A stretch of 64,000 nucleotides of DNA from Exiguobacterium sp. FSL W8-0210 (GCF_038006045.1 NZ_JBBOUK010000001.1:2397001-2461000), one strand, 5' to 3'. Shown: positions 36,687 through 48,150, counted from the stretch's first letter. A program made the numbers and translations. The notes: generated by a model from the letters alone, not told the origin.

Positions 36687-36935
36687 TTAATTCTCAACCT
36701 CAAGAATCGCTTCGATTTCAGCTTCTACTTCTTTGTTGACCATTTGCGAACGTTTTTTACGTAATTCGAGATCCATCTCTTGATCGATGAACTGGTTCGT
36801 ATGCTTATCGAAGCAATCAAAACAGATCGGATAAAAATCTTTTACTTCTTTGTTCAATGAGTTGAATTCCCACGTGTCGAGTTCCAAGTAACTGACTTGG
36901 TTGTTCGTTTCAGTTCCACAGATTTCACACTTCAT
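36687..36935 (-). CDS. small zinc-ribbon-like protein
   Basis: Protein of 82 residues with MKCEICGTE near the start and YPICFDCFDKH at about residue 36, i.e. two CxxC knuckles that should bind one zinc. The rest is acidic and helical (VNKEVEAEIEAILEVEN). The start is placed at ATG 36935 because AAGGGGG is 7 bp upstream of it and only 1 bp before ATG 36941. It lies 12 bp downstream of the acyl-ACP desaturase gene, so the two are probably co-transcribed. The function is unknown. Confidence 0.7.
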   Translation of the reverse strand: MKCEICGTETNNQVSYLELDTWEFNSLNKEVKDFYPICFDCFDKHTNQFIDQEMDLELRKKRSQMVNKEVEAEIEAILEVEN

Positions 36936-36947
36936 CTTCATTCCCCC

Positions 36948-37859
36948 TTACGCGTCAATCTTCGCTTTTTCGAGTTGGCGCTCTTGACGTTCCTTGATAC
37001 GCTTCAAACGTCCATGATACTTCATGATGTTCGCTTGAGATTGTTTCGCTTCTTCGCTTGTCGGTTCTAAATCAGCGATGCCCCAGAATTTGACGACGAC
37101 GTCTAATACTTGGTCGAAGTATTGGAGTGGTCCATAGTTCGTATCAACAGCAATCGTCTTCATCCGTTCCGTGAAGTCCGGCATGACAGCACCTGGCATC
37201 GAGAAGTTGATGATGACGTCTTCGAAGAAGACGATGAAGTTCGGATCGAGCTCTAGGTGTGCTTTGACCGTGTCACGATAGAACGCGTAATGCAGTGCTT
37301 CGTCCTTCGCTAGACGACGGAGTAGCGTTGCTAAGTCTTTATCGTGTGCCCCTGCGATTTTCGCGACGTTGTTATAGAAGACGAGTGTCGCTAACTCTTG
37401 CAGTGACGTATATGCCATTGTCGCTAACGGGTTCGTGAAGTCCGGGAACCAGCCGTTTTCAACGACGCGTCTTCTTAATTGATGAAGTCGCGTTGGATTG
37501 ACGTTTCGCGTGACGAGTAAATACGTCTCGAGTAAGTTCGAGTGCTGATCTTCTTCTGCTGTCCATGTCCGGACGAAGTCATTGATGACTTCCATCGAGT
37601 TCTTGAACGTATAGTCTAAGTGCGACGTATACCACGGTAAGTTGACCTCTGTCAGTAAGGCCGTCTCGATTGCAACGATGACACCTTCCGGAAGCGTGAC
37701 TTGGCTTTCATCCCAAGGAACGCGTTTGAACGACATCGCCTTATCCCACGGAATGAATTCGTGGTAGCTCCAGTCGATGTTGGCTGAACGCTCCTTGTGT
37801 AGTCGATATAACTCTTGAATGCGTGGTTCTAAACGGATATCTAAATCTGAATTTAGCAT
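36948..37859 (-). CDS. acyl-ACP desaturase (soluble diiron, plant/actinobacterial type)
   Basis: Ferritin-like diiron enzyme of 303 residues of the fatty acid desaturase type 2 family, which inserts a double bond into acyl-ACP. Iron ligands are visible: Glu in LLTEVNLPWY, TAEEDQHSN (EExxH), Glu in SLQELATLVFYNN, and AKDEALHYAFY (DExxH). The start is ATG 37859, with AAAGGAG 8 bp upstream, rather than the frame extending 12 codons further. Soluble desaturases of this kind are uncommon in Firmicutes, which usually use membrane Des enzymes. A role in membrane fluidity, perhaps in the cold, is inferred. Confidence 0.85.
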   Translation of the reverse strand: MLNSDLDIRLEPRIQELYRLHKERSANIDWSYHEFIPWDKAMSFKRVPWDESQVTLPEGVIVAIETALLTEVNLPWYTSHLDYTFKNSMEVINDFVRTWTAEEDQHSNLLETYLLVTRNVNPTRLHQLRRRVVENGWFPDFTNPLATMAYTSLQELATLVFYNNVAKIAGAHDKDLATLLRRLAKDEALHYAFYRDTVKAHLELDPNFIVFFEDVIINFSMPGAVMPDFTERMKTIAVDTNYGPLQYFDQVLDVVVKFWGIADLEPTSEEAKQSQANIMKYHGRLKRIKERQERQLEKAKIDA

Positions 37860-38048
37860 GATCGTATCTCCTTTAGACGTATTTGTCATCTTCATCGAGC
37901 AAGATGTAATTAATGCCTATAACTATTTAATTTGCACTTATTTATGAGTATAACATTTTAGTCATCTACTAGGATGAATCAATTTTTTGACAGTTCAGTA
38001 TAGTTTTAATGACAAAAGTGCTTTTCATGTTTGACATCGCTTGATACA

Positions 38049-38099
38049 CAAAAAAACCTCCTATCCGTGTGTACGTATCACACGAATAGGAGGTTTTCC
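38049..38099 (-). terminator. terminator of the glycolytic operon (after eno)
   Basis: A long hairpin: AAAACCTCCTAT, a shorter CGTGTG/CACACG inner stem, then ATAGGAGGTTTTTTTG on the minus strand. Confidence 0.9.
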
Positions 38100-38129
38100 T
38101 TATGCTTAGTTTAAACCATCAACCTGAAA

Positions 38130-39422
<1,293 letters not shown>

Positions 39423-39481
39423 TTAAATTCGCTCCTTTTGTGTGTAAGAAATATGTGCTGTAGCTACTTCGATCGACGGGA

Positions 39482-41029
39482 TTATTTCTTCAATACGATC
39501 GATTTACCAGTCATCTCTGCTGGTTGGTCCGCTCCGAGAAGATCAAGGACCGTTGGTGCGAGGTCAGCAAGTGCACCTGTGAGTGGTTCAAGGAGTTCAA
39601 CGTCCTCGACCGTCACGATACATGGAACGGGTTCTGTCGTATGCGCCGTCATCTTACTGCCGTCCGCATTGAGGACTTTATCCGCGTTCCCGTGGTCAGC
39701 CGTGATGACTGCCGCGCCGCCTTTGCTGAGAATCAAGTCAACGACTTTCCCAAGACACTCATCGACAGCTTCGATCGCCTTTTTCGTCGGCTCGAGCATA
39801 CCCGAGTGACCGACCATATCCGGGTTAGCGAAGTTGAGGATGATCGCGTCGTGTTTGTCCGAGTTGATTGCGTCGACGAGCGCATCTGTGACTTCATAGA
39901 CGCTCATCTCCGGTTTCAAGTCGTATGTCGCGACTTTTGGTGAAGGGATCAAGATCCGATCTTCCCCTTCGTATGGTTCTTCACGTTGTCCGTTGAAGAA
40001 GAACGTGACGTGCGGATACTTTTCCGTTTCCGCGATGCGTAGCTGTTTGAGACCTTGTTTTGACAATGTCTCACCAAGCGTGTTCTTGATGTCTTCAGGC
40101 GGGAAGACGATGTCCGTATCGATCGCATCCGAGTACTTCGTCATCGAGACGAGCAGCAGGTTCTTCGGTGCGTTGTCTGGAAGTTCGAATCCGTCGAAGC
40201 CACCTTTTTCTTTGTAGACTTTCGAAAGCTGAATCGCACGGTCAGGACGATAGTTGAAGAACACGATCGCATCGTTATCGTGGATCGGTGCGACTGGCGT
40301 ACCGTCTTCCTGCACGACAACAGTTGGTTCGATGAACTCATCCGTTACGTCTTGTTTGTACGAAGCTTCAACCATGCCGATTGGATCCTTCGTCGTTGGA
40401 CCTTCACCGAACGTGATGGCGTCATAGACTTTCTTGACGCGTTCCCAACGGTTATCGCGATCCATCGCATAGTAGCGACCAGAGATACTCGCGAATTGTC
40501 CAACATTCAATTCATCCATCTTCGCTTGCGCGTCACGGAGGAAACCAGCGCCCGATTGTGGGTCGCAGTCACGACCGTCCGTGAAAGCATGGAGGTAGAC
40601 TTTTTCGATTTCGTGAAGTTTCGCGAATTCGAGCACCGCATATAAGTGGTTGATGTGACTGTGGATTCCACCGTCAGAGACCAAACCGAAGATATGAAGC
40701 GCTGAACCGTATTTCTTCACGTGACCTGCCGCATCGTTCATCGCTTGACGCGAGAAGAACGAGCGATCCTTGACCGCGTTGTTGATTCGGGATAGCGATT
40801 GATAGACGACGCGACCTGCACCGATGTTGAGGTGACCCACTTCTGAGTTCCCCATTTGACCTTCAGGCAAACCGACGTATTCGCCTTTCGCATTCAACAA
40901 CGTATGCGGGTATTGACCCCAGTAACGATCGAAGTTCGGTTTGTTCGCCGCCGTAACGGCATTTCCGAACTCCTCGTCACGCATACCAAAACCATCAAGG
41001 ATGATCAGTGCGACTGGACGTTTTTTCAT
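39482..41029 (-). CDS. gpmI: phosphoglycerate mutase, cofactor-independent
   Basis: Manganese enzyme of 515 residues of the alkaline phosphatase superfamily that interconverts 3- and 2-phosphoglycerate. [19 protein letters not shown] has a metal Asp, [16 protein letters not shown] the phosphoserine nucleophile, and [11 protein letters not shown] with [11 protein letters not shown] the second metal site. Its ATG follows the tpiA TAA directly, and its GGAGG lies within the last codons of tpiA. Confidence 0.96.
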   Translation of the reverse strand: MKKRPVALIILDGFGMRDEEFGNAVTAANKPNFDRYWGQYPHTLLNAKGEYVGLPEGQMGNSEVGHLNIGAGRVVYQSLSRINNAVKDRSFFSRQAMNDAAGHVKKYGSALHIFGLVSDGGIHSHINHLYAVLEFAKLHEIEKVYLHAFTDGRDCDPQSGAGFLRDAQAKMDELNVGQFASISGRYYAMDRDNRWERVKKVYDAITFGEGPTTKDPIGMVEASYKQDVTDEFIEPTVVVQEDGTPVAPIHDNDAIVFFNYRPDRAIQLSKVYKEKGGFDGFELPDNAPKNLLLVSMTKYSDAIDTDIVFPPEDIKNTLGETLSKQGLKQLRIAETEKYPHVTFFFNGQREEPYEGEDRILIPSPKVATYDLKPEMSVYEVTDALVDAINSDKHDAIILNFANPDMVGHSGMLEPTKKAIEAVDECLGKVVDLILSKGGAAVITADHGNADKVLNADGSKMTAHTTEPVPCIVTVEDVELLEPLTGALADLAPTVLDLLGADQPAEMTGKSIVLKK

Positions 41030-41782
41030 TTAAATCGCCTCCAACAGTTTGAGGAACGATCCTGTCTCAAGACTTGCACCGCCGACGAGCGCGCCGTCGA
41101 TGTCTGGTTGAGCCATATATTCTTTGATGTTTTCCGGTTTGACGCTACCACCGTATTGGATGCGGACAGCTTCTGCTGCTTCAGCACCGAATTCAGCTGC
41201 AACGACGTCACGGACGAATTTACAAGAATCTTGTGCATCTTGTTCTGTCGCTGATTTACCTGTTCCGATTGCCCAGACAGGCTCGTATGCGACGACGAGA
41301 TTTTTCACTTGGTCGACAGTAAGACCTTTAAGGCTGTTTGCTGTCTGTTCACGGATGACGTCTTCGAACTTGCCGCCTTCACGCTCTTCCAGTGTTTCAC
41401 CTACACAAACGATTGGAACGAGACCGTGCTCGAACGCTTTTTTCGCTTTGCTGTTGATGAACGCATCTGTTTCGCCGAAGTACTCACGACGCTCAGAGTG
41501 ACCGAGGATGACGTATGTCACGTCGAGTTCTTTGAGCATGAGCGGGCTGATTTCACCAGTGAACGCACCGCTCTCTTTGTCGTACATGTTTTGAGCACCG
41601 ATCTTAAGATCCGTACCAGCTGCTGCTTCTGTCAAGTGTGCCAAGAATACTGCTGGCGCACAGACGGCTGCGTCGACTGTCGTCGAAGCAGGTACAGCTC
41701 CTTTGACTTCCTCAACGAATGCGACTGCATCCTTGAGCGTCAGATTCATCTTCCAGTTACCTGCGATAATTGGTTTACGCAT
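41030..41782 (-). CDS. tpiA: triosephosphate isomerase
   Basis: TIM-barrel dimer of 250 residues. Lys is in AGNWKMNLT, His in [14 protein letters not shown], the catalytic Glu in [13 protein letters not shown], and the phosphate loop in QYGGSV. GGGAG precedes the ATG. It lies between pgk and gpmI. Confidence 0.97.
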   Translation of the reverse strand: MRKPIIAGNWKMNLTLKDAVAFVEEVKGAVPASTTVDAAVCAPAVFLAHLTEAAAGTDLKIGAQNMYDKESGAFTGEISPLMLKELDVTYVILGHSERREYFGETDAFINSKAKKAFEHGLVPIVCVGETLEEREGGKFEDVIREQTANSLKGLTVDQVKNLVVAYEPVWAIGTGKSATEQDAQDSCKFVRDVVAAEFGAEAAEAVRIQYGGSVKPENIKEYMAQPDIDGALVGGASLETGSFLKLLEAI

Positions 41783-41809
41783 TGAGAAACACTCCCTTGT
41801 GAACTTAGA

Positions 41810-42994
41810 TTACTTGTCGTTTAGCGCTTCGACACCAGGAAGAGCTTTCCCTTCCATGAATTCGAGACTTGCTCCACCACCTGTAGAAATATGGCTCATT
41901 TTGTCAGCAAGACCGAATTTCTCTGCCGCAGCAGCTGAGTCGCCACCGCCGATGATTGAGTACGCATCGCTGTCCGCAAGAGCTTGCGCGACACCTTTTG
42001 TACCGTTTGCGTATTTATCGAGTTCGAATACGCCCATCGGTCCGTTCCAGACGACGAGTTTCGAGTTCTTGATTGCCTCTGCATAGAGTTCAACCGTTTT
42101 TGGACCGATATCAAGTGACATGTGATCTGCTGGGATCTCTGTGATGTCACGTGGTCCGACATATGTTTCTTCTCCGAATTCCTTCGTGATGACACAGTCG
42201 ATTGGCATGAGGAACTTAACGCCTTTTTCTTCTGCTTTTTTCATGAATTCCTTCGCTTGGTCGATTTTATCGACCTCAAGAAGTGAAGTACCGACTTCGA
42301 TACCACGAGCTGTGAGGAACGTGTACGATAAGCCGCCACCGATGATCAACGTATCGACGATGTCGAGTAAGTGATCGATGACACCGATTTTATCCGCTAC
42401 TTTCGAACCACCGATGATTGCCGTGAACGGGCGATCTGGGTTAGAAAGAGCTTTACCGAGAACTTGAAGTTCTTTTTCGATGAGAAGACCGGCAACTGCA
42501 GTGTCGACATGGTGTGCGATACCTTCTGTCGATGCGTGTGCACGGTGTGCTGCGCCGAACGCGTCGTTGACGAAGACGTCAGCGAGTTTCGCGAATCCTT
42601 TAGCGAGCTCTTCGTCGTTTTTCGTTTCACCAGGGTAGAAGCGGACGTTCTCTAAGACGACGACATCGCCGTTTTCGAGTTTGCTGACTGCTTCTTCTGC
42701 AACTGGACCGTATGCTTCTTCAACGAGCTTGATGTCTTTACCAAGCAATTCGCTGAGGCGTGCTACGACTGGTGCAAGTGAGAACTCAGGGTTCTTTTCG
42801 CCTTTTGGACGACCCATGTGGCTAGCGAGAATGACTTTTGCTCCGCCGTCGATCAAGTGTTTGATCGTTGGGAGTGCAGCACGGATCCGTGTGTCATCCG
42901 TGATTTTACCGTCTTCCAACGGTACGTTGAAATCCACGCGTGTAAATACGCGTTTTCCTTGTACATCGATGTCGCGAATCGATTTCTTATTCAT
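41810..42994 (-). CDS. pgk: phosphoglycerate kinase
   Basis: Two-lobed kinase of 394 residues that makes ATP from 1,3-bisphosphoglycerate. [25 protein letters not shown] and SHMGRPKG bind substrate, and [11 protein letters not shown] with [25 protein letters not shown] and [10 protein letters not shown] form the nucleotide lobe. AACGGAGGA-type ribosome site. It lies 121 bp after gapA with two hairpins in the gap. Confidence 0.97.
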   Translation of the reverse strand: MNKKSIRDIDVQGKRVFTRVDFNVPLEDGKITDDTRIRAALPTIKHLIDGGAKVILASHMGRPKGEKNPEFSLAPVVARLSELLGKDIKLVEEAYGPVAEEAVSKLENGDVVVLENVRFYPGETKNDEELAKGFAKLADVFVNDAFGAAHRAHASTEGIAHHVDTAVAGLLIEKELQVLGKALSNPDRPFTAIIGGSKVADKIGVIDHLLDIVDTLIIGGGLSYTFLTARGIEVGTSLLEVDKIDQAKEFMKKAEEKGVKFLMPIDCVITKEFGEETYVGPRDITEIPADHMSLDIGPKTVELYAEAIKNSKLVVWNGPMGVFELDKYANGTKGVAQALADSDAYSIIGGGDSAAAAEKFGLADKMSHISTGGGASLEFMEGKALPGVEALNDK

Positions 42995-43021
42995 ACATTC
43001 GTCCTCCGTCTCTTACGTATA

Positions 43022-43093
43022 GTGAGGGGCGAATGCCCCTCCCGCTTTTTTCCGCAATAAGAGCGGAGACTGATATCGTTTCCGCTCTTATTC
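43022..43093 (-). other. two stem-loops between gapA and pgk
   Basis: On the minus strand AATAAGAGCGGA/TCCGCTCTTATT (43056-43092) forms a perfect 12-bp stem followed after four bases by AAAAAAG rather than a T-run. A second stem GAGGGGC/GCCCCTC (43024-43041) follows. Neither looks like an efficient terminator. They could protect the gapA mRNA 3' end after processing or give partial attenuation before pgk. Confidence 0.6.
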
Positions 43094-43115
43094 AATTGCT
43101 ATTTAATTGCTCGAA

Positions 43116-44165
<1,050 letters not shown>

Positions 44166-44176
44166 TCAAAAGGGGG

Positions 44177-45205
44177 TTACCCTTTCAAAATCGAAGCTGC
44201 TGCGCCTTCATCCGTGATCAGGATGATGTCTGGCGACTGTTTGACATAGGCGTTGATCGCTTCTGCCTTCGAATGACCACCTGCGACGACGATGACGTGT
44301 TCGACTTGCTTCAAGTCAGCCAGTTGGAGACCAACCGTCTTGACCCGGTGCACGATGTTCCCGTCTCGGTCGAAGTAATATCCGAATGCTTCCGCTACTG
44401 CCTGTTCATGTTCCAGTCGGGTCAGGAGATCCTCAGACGCGCGACGACGTTTTGCCATCGTTTTCGCCTCACCAATTCCATGTACCACGATTGAAGCACC
44501 TTTAATCATTTGAAGCACATTTTTTATGCTCGGCTCTTCAATCATCTTGACGAACGTCTCTGTGCTGACCATGTCCGGGATGTGAAGCAGATGATAATCA
44601 CTTTGAGCGCGTGATGCCATCCGTGAGCATACTGTGTTCGCTTGTAATTCGAGCGTTTCTCCCAGTCCTCCGCGTGCCGGAACGAACGTCATCGGACGGT
44701 GTTCCTTGTCTGGCGACATCATCGCCGCGACGGAAGCCATCGTCGTACCGCCTGTGACAGCGATCGTATTGTGATGGTCTGAAGAAAGCTCTCGTTTGAG
44801 TCGTGCGACGGTCGCCCGCCCCATGTCTCGTTGTACCCAGAAGGTCTCATCGGAATCACCCGGTACGATGACGACGTCCCGTACTCCGAGTCTCTCTTTC
44901 AAGGCTTTCGCCATGTCTGAGATCCCTGCGAGTTCTCCCATGATGCTGTGCATGCTGCGAAGAACGTTTCGTCCTTCATCCGTCAAGGACATCCCTTGCG
45001 TCGCGACCTCTAGGAGGTCTTGCTGCTTCAAGAAGTCGACTTCCCGCCGTAAGACGCGTTCCGTCAAGCCAAGGCTTGTCGCAAGCGTACGTCGTCCGAT
45101 CGGTTGCATCAGTCGTACGTAATGAAGGATGTCGTAGCGTGTCTGCATTTCTTCGATCAGATCAGGCACGATTCGTTTTTGGATCTGGACTAACTGCCGA
45201 ATCAT
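44177..45205 (-). CDS. cggR: central glycolytic genes regulator CggR (SorC family)
   Basis: Repressor of 342 residues. The N-terminal winged helix (LMQPIGRRTLATSLGLTERVLRREVDFLKQQDLLE) precedes a SorC-type sugar-phosphate domain (VTGGTTMASVAAMM, FVPARGGLGETLELQANTVCSRMA, VVHGIGEAKTMAKRR). In Bacillus, fructose 1,6-bisphosphate relieves repression. ATG 45205 has GGAGAGG upstream; the longer frame before it covers the operator and is excluded. It is the first gene of the operon. Confidence 0.93.
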   Translation of the reverse strand: MIRQLVQIQKRIVPDLIEEMQTRYDILHYVRLMQPIGRRTLATSLGLTERVLRREVDFLKQQDLLEVATQGMSLTDEGRNVLRSMHSIMGELAGISDMAKALKERLGVRDVVIVPGDSDETFWVQRDMGRATVARLKRELSSDHHNTIAVTGGTTMASVAAMMSPDKEHRPMTFVPARGGLGETLELQANTVCSRMASRAQSDYHLLHIPDMVSTETFVKMIEEPSIKNVLQMIKGASIVVHGIGEAKTMAKRRRASEDLLTRLEHEQAVAEAFGYYFDRDGNIVHRVKTVGLQLADLKQVEHVIVVAGGHSKAEAINAYVKQSPDIILITDEGAAASILKG

Positions 45206-45232
45206 GTATTTCCCTCTCCTCTCAAGTAGCTG

Positions 45233-45267
45233 GACGCTTTCTGTCCCGCATGTCATAACGTGTCCCA
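45233..45267 (-). promoter_or_regulatory. CggR operator (tandem GGGAC repeats)
   Basis: On the minus strand TGGGACACGTTATGAC and CGGGACAGAAAGCGTC form two direct half-sites, each GGGAC-N6-followed by a TGAC/CGTC block. This closely follows the Bacillus cggR operator (CGGGAC-N6-TGTC twice). It lies between the promoter and the cggR start. Confidence 0.75.
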
Positions 45268-45281
45268 CTTGGTACACCGTT

Positions 45282-45310
45282 ATCATAACAGTCCATTTCT
45301 CGCCTTGCAA
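45282..45310 (-). promoter_or_regulatory. promoter of the glycolytic operon
   Basis: TTGCAA-N17-TATGAT on the minus strand, immediately upstream of the tandem CggR operator. Confidence 0.7.
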
Positions 45311-45320
45311 GTCTCGTTTC

Positions 45321-45581
45321 TCAAGTTTTTTGAAGTAAGCGGTTTCTTATCGTTTCCGTCTCGAATTTGCCATAACTCCAGATTTCCTCGTCATGCATGA
45401 CGACCGGAATCTCGTATAAGAACCGTAGACTGAGCGCTTCATCCTGATCAATGTTGACTTCCTCGAACGTCCATTCCGGAAACTCATCGAGTACGAAGTC
45501 GAGTAAGATGGCGGCCTCTTCACATAGCGTACATCCCGGACGTGAATAGAGTGTTAAGTGTCTGTGTCGTTTTAATCCCAT
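45321..45581 (-). CDS. glutaredoxin-like thioredoxin-fold protein
   Basis: Protein of 86 residues (DUF836/glutaredoxin-like group). LTLYSRPGCTLCEEA holds the redox CxxC at Cys17-Cys20. YEIPVVMHDEE has the cis-Pro of the thioredoxin fold. It overlaps the end of the sigma-54 gene by 10 bp and is followed by the glycolytic promoter. The same small protein lies upstream of cggR or gapA in several Bacillales, as I recall. The partner is unknown. Confidence 0.8.
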   Translation of the reverse strand: MGLKRHRHLTLYSRPGCTLCEEAAILLDFVLDEFPEWTFEEVNIDQDEALSLRFLYEIPVVMHDEEIWSYGKFETETIRNRLLQKT

Positions 45582-46714
45582 TCTGATTGCGCCTTCCTTT
45601 GCTGCATCGTTTTTTTCGTTAAACCAAGTGCTGCCCGGTACTTCGCGACCGTCCGTCGCGCGACTGTCAGACCGTCTGCTTGCAGACGATCCGTCAATTG
45701 CTGATCACTTAACGGACGATCGCTGTGTTGAATGTATTCGGCGATCCGCCGTTTAATCAAAAAACTCGAATCTCCGGTTGTCGTCCGTGAGACGAACAAG
45801 TCTTCTAAAGCAACGAGACCATGGACCGTCTCGACATACTTCTCAGCAATCGCTCGACCAATCGTTGACGGATGATGTCCCGTTGCTTCTGCGACTTGTT
45901 TTTTCGTCAATGGCTCAAGATGCAGTTCTCCCTTAAACCAGCGTTCTTGTCGCTCAAGCAAGACCGAGAGGATGGCATGCATCGTAACACGACGTCGTTC
46001 GTACGCGCGCAAAAAAGGCGTTGCCTCTTTTAATCCGAGCCACGTCTGATCCGTGTCGAGTGTCATCCAGTCGATCTGAAGTTTTCCATCTAACAGGTGA
46101 ATCCGCGCTTCTGCCATGACCGATTGTTCCTCTTTAGGAAGATCCGGTGTCCGGCTCAGCCGCGTCAATCGTTTTCGCAATCGCGCTCGATCCTGTTCAC
46201 TGTACTGAGCGAATACCTGACTCGCCGGAGCATGCCGCAACCGATCCGTCAGTCCGATCAATTCCGTGTCGTCTAGCTCGATCGCCTGTAACCATTGGCA
46301 CTCGCGTTCCGAGCGGGCAGCAATGCCGACTGGTTCACATTGTTGTAAGAGTGTCCGTGCTTCTGTAATCGTTGCGATATCGGTCGAGAAGGATGCAGCG
46401 AGCTGCTCGTCCGATGTCCGCAATAAACCGTCCGCTTCTAAATACACGATGAGTTGTTCCGCCATATATCCTATTTCCTGTCTGACTGATTCTAAACGTA
46501 TTTGCGCAAGAAGCTCGTCTTCATAGGATGCCAAATGTCCTGCCATCTGCTCGACCTCTAGCGAAACCTGATTCGGGTAATGACGATACAATCGTCGTTT
46601 CAACCGTCGCCACTCCTCCTCAAGCTCAGCTGCTGGTTGCTCAAGCACATGTAATTGATACTGTTGTGACGCCGATAACGTCATCTGTTGCGTCTGTTCC
46701 TGGCGTTGATCCAT
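45572..46714 (-). CDS. rpoN: RNA polymerase sigma-54 factor
   Basis: Sigma-54 (SigL in Bacillus) of 380 residues, shorter than the usual 430-450. The N-terminal activator-interacting region is Gln-rich (DQRQEQTQQMTLSASQQYQ). The core-binding domain contains EPVGIAARSERECQWLQ. The RpoN box is VARRTVAKYRAAL near the C-terminus, preceded by the HTH KQVAEATGHHPSTIGRAI. ATG 46714 has GGAGGGGG 6 bp upstream. No sigma-54 activator or clear -24/-12 promoter is in the window. Confidence 0.92.
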   Translation of the reverse strand: MDQRQEQTQQMTLSASQQYQLHVLEQPAAELEEEWRRLKRRLYRHYPNQVSLEVEQMAGHLASYEDELLAQIRLESVRQEIGYMAEQLIVYLEADGLLRTSDEQLAASFSTDIATITEARTLLQQCEPVGIAARSERECQWLQAIELDDTELIGLTDRLRHAPASQVFAQYSEQDRARLRKRLTRLSRTPDLPKEEQSVMAEARIHLLDGKLQIDWMTLDTDQTWLGLKEATPFLRAYERRRVTMHAILSVLLERQERWFKGELHLEPLTKKQVAEATGHHPSTIGRAIAEKYVETVHGLVALEDLFVSRTTTGDSSFLIKRRIAEYIQHSDRPLSDQQLTDRLQADGLTVARRTVAKYRAALGLTKKTMQQRKAQSEWD

Positions 46715-46868
46715 CGATTCCCCCTCCTCCACTTCTTATTATAGAAGAAACGTTTTAAAAAACATGCTCTGAACCTTTCTCCAACCGCTCAGGAAAAGAA
46801 AAGTCATCCTTCCCTATTGCTTTTCTGAAAAAATGTCGCTATACTATTAATTGTTCAGTACATCAGAT

Positions 46869-46944
46869 GCACCCGTAGCTCAGGGGATAGAGCACTGGTT
46901 TCCGGTACCAGGTGTCGGGAGTTCGAATCTCTCCGGGTGTACCA
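46869..46944 (+). tRNA. tRNA-Arg(CCG)
   Basis: A 76-nt cloverleaf with encoded CCA. The acceptor stem is GCACCCG/CGGGTGT, the anticodon stem CTGGT/ACCAG with loop TTCCGGT (anticodon CCG), and the T-arm GGGAGTTCGAATCTCTC-type. It reads CGG codons. A terminator follows. Confidence 0.97.
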
Positions 46945-46955
46945 TTTATTCAACC

Positions 46956-46990
46956 ACAAGGCAATGCCAACAATGGCGTTGCCTTTTTTC
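46956..46990 (+). terminator. terminator of the tRNA gene
   Basis: AAGGCAATGCC and GGCGTTGCCTT pair, followed by TTTTC. Confidence 0.85.
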
Positions 46991-47051
46991 TATATTGATA
47001 TGTTTCATTTGCCCTTGTAATGGAAAAATACCTAAAAGTCGCATCGTATCT

Positions 47052-47081
47052 TTTGACCAATATTGACCAAAGGATTATGAT
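47052..47081 (+). promoter_or_regulatory. clpP promoter with CtsR operator
   Basis: TTGACC (47053-47058)-N17-TATGAT (47076-47081) forms the promoter. The tandem heptads TTTGACC-AAT-ATTGACC (47052-47068; GGTCAAT-ATT-GGTCAAA on the other strand) match the CtsR box (RGTCAAA-N3-RGTCAAA) and cover the -35. Heat-shock control by CtsR is therefore expected. Confidence 0.82.
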
Positions 47082-47132
47082 AAGGATAAGTCGAATAGGA
47101 AGCTACATACCAACTATAAGGAGGCAAAGACT

Positions 47133-47711
47133 ATGTTAATTCCAACAGTCATCGAACAAACAAACCGCGGGGAACGTGCTTACGATATCTACTCACGTTT
47201 GCTAAAAGACCGCATCATTCTTCTCGGGAGCGCGATTGACGACAACGTCGCCAACTCAGTCGTTGCCCAACTTCTGTTCTTAGCAGCAGAAGATCCAGAT
47301 AAAGAAATCTCGCTTTACATCAACAGCCCAGGTGGTTCGATCACTGCCGGTATGGCGATTTACGATACAATGAACTTCATCAAGCCACAAGTCTCAACGA
47401 TTTGTATCGGTATGGCAGCATCGATGGGTGCGTTCTTGCTCCAAGCAGGCGCAAAAGGAAAACGTTTCGCGTTACCAAACGCTGAAATCATGATCCACCA
47501 ACCACTCGGTGGTACACAAGGTCAAGCATCGGATATCAAAATCCATGCGGAGCGTATCATCAAAATGCGTGAGCACCTCAACAAAATCATGGCTGAAAAC
47601 ACAGGACAACCACTTGAAGTCATCGAACGCGATACAGAGCGTGACAACTTCATGTCAGCACAAGCTGCTGCTGATTACGGTCTCATCGACCGCGTCATGG
47701 AACGTGCATAA
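47133..47711 (+). CDS. clpP: ATP-dependent Clp protease proteolytic subunit
   Basis: Self-compartmentalising serine protease of 192 residues that works with ClpC and ClpX. The nucleophile is Ser97 in [13 protein letters not shown], the catalytic His122 is in IMIHQPLGG, and the Asp lies in the DRDNFMSA-like loop near 170. The N-terminus [29 protein letters not shown] is intact. AGGAGG precedes the ATG. Its neighbours on both sides are on other transcripts. Confidence 0.97.
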   Translation: MLIPTVIEQTNRGERAYDIYSRLLKDRIILLGSAIDDNVANSVVAQLLFLAAEDPDKEISLYINSPGGSITAGMAIYDTMNFIKPQVSTICIGMAASMGAFLLQAGAKGKRFALPNAEIMIHQPLGGTQGQASDIKIHAERIIKMREHLNKIMAENTGQPLEVIERDTERDNFMSAQAAADYGLIDRVMERA

Positions 47712-47717
47712 GTCATC

Positions 47718-47749
47718 CAGAGTGTCTCCTACGGGAGGCACTTTTTTTG
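47718..47749 (+). terminator. terminator of clpP
   Basis: AGTGTCTCC and GGAGGCACT pair around TACG, followed by seven T. Confidence 0.88.
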
Positions 47750-47789
47750 TATTCATAGAAAAGCAAAGCTCTGTCGGTTATCGTTACAT

Positions 47790-47827
47790 ACAAAAAAACC
47801 TCCCGTTCCTTATAGAACGAGAGGTCG
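47790..47827 (-). terminator. terminator of the ribbon-helix-helix gene
   Basis: On the minus strand ACCTCTCGTTC and GAACGGGAGGT pair, followed by TTTTTTTG. Confidence 0.88.
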
Positions 47828-47831
47828 ATGA

Positions 47832-48068
47832 TCAGTCGATCAAGTCTGTGATGTCTGAAACGATGTCGTGGTTTTCACGAATCAGCGAGTAGATCGCGTT
47901 CGCATGTGGCGAAAGCTCTTCTTCTGCTTGTAATTGTTTCAGGAATAAAGATGTTGCGAACGCAACGAGTGTGCTTTTCGGTACACCGATTGATTTCGCT
48001 TTTTTTGTTAACACTTCATCAAACTTCGCATCGACTGTCAGCGAAATACGTTTCTTTTCGTTAGCCAT
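47832..48068 (-). CDS. ribbon-helix-helix (CopG/Arc-like) DNA-binding protein
   Basis: Protein of 78 residues. The N-terminal KRISLTVDAKFDEVLTKKAKSIGVPKSTLVAFATSLFL fits the beta strand, helix, turn, helix pattern of RHH dimers. The acidic C-terminal 25 residues may mediate contacts. AAGGAG precedes the ATG. No toxin gene is adjacent, so a lone regulator is more likely than a toxin-antitoxin pair. It has its own terminator. Confidence 0.75.
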   Translation of the reverse strand: MANEKKRISLTVDAKFDEVLTKKAKSIGVPKSTLVAFATSLFLKQLQAEEELSPHANAIYSLIRENHDIVSDITDLID

Positions 48069-48150
48069 TTCAAAAACTCCTTAATTCGAACATTTAGTTG
48101 CATCGACTATATATTATAGTAGACTATGGTTCATCCCGCAAGCGACCCTC

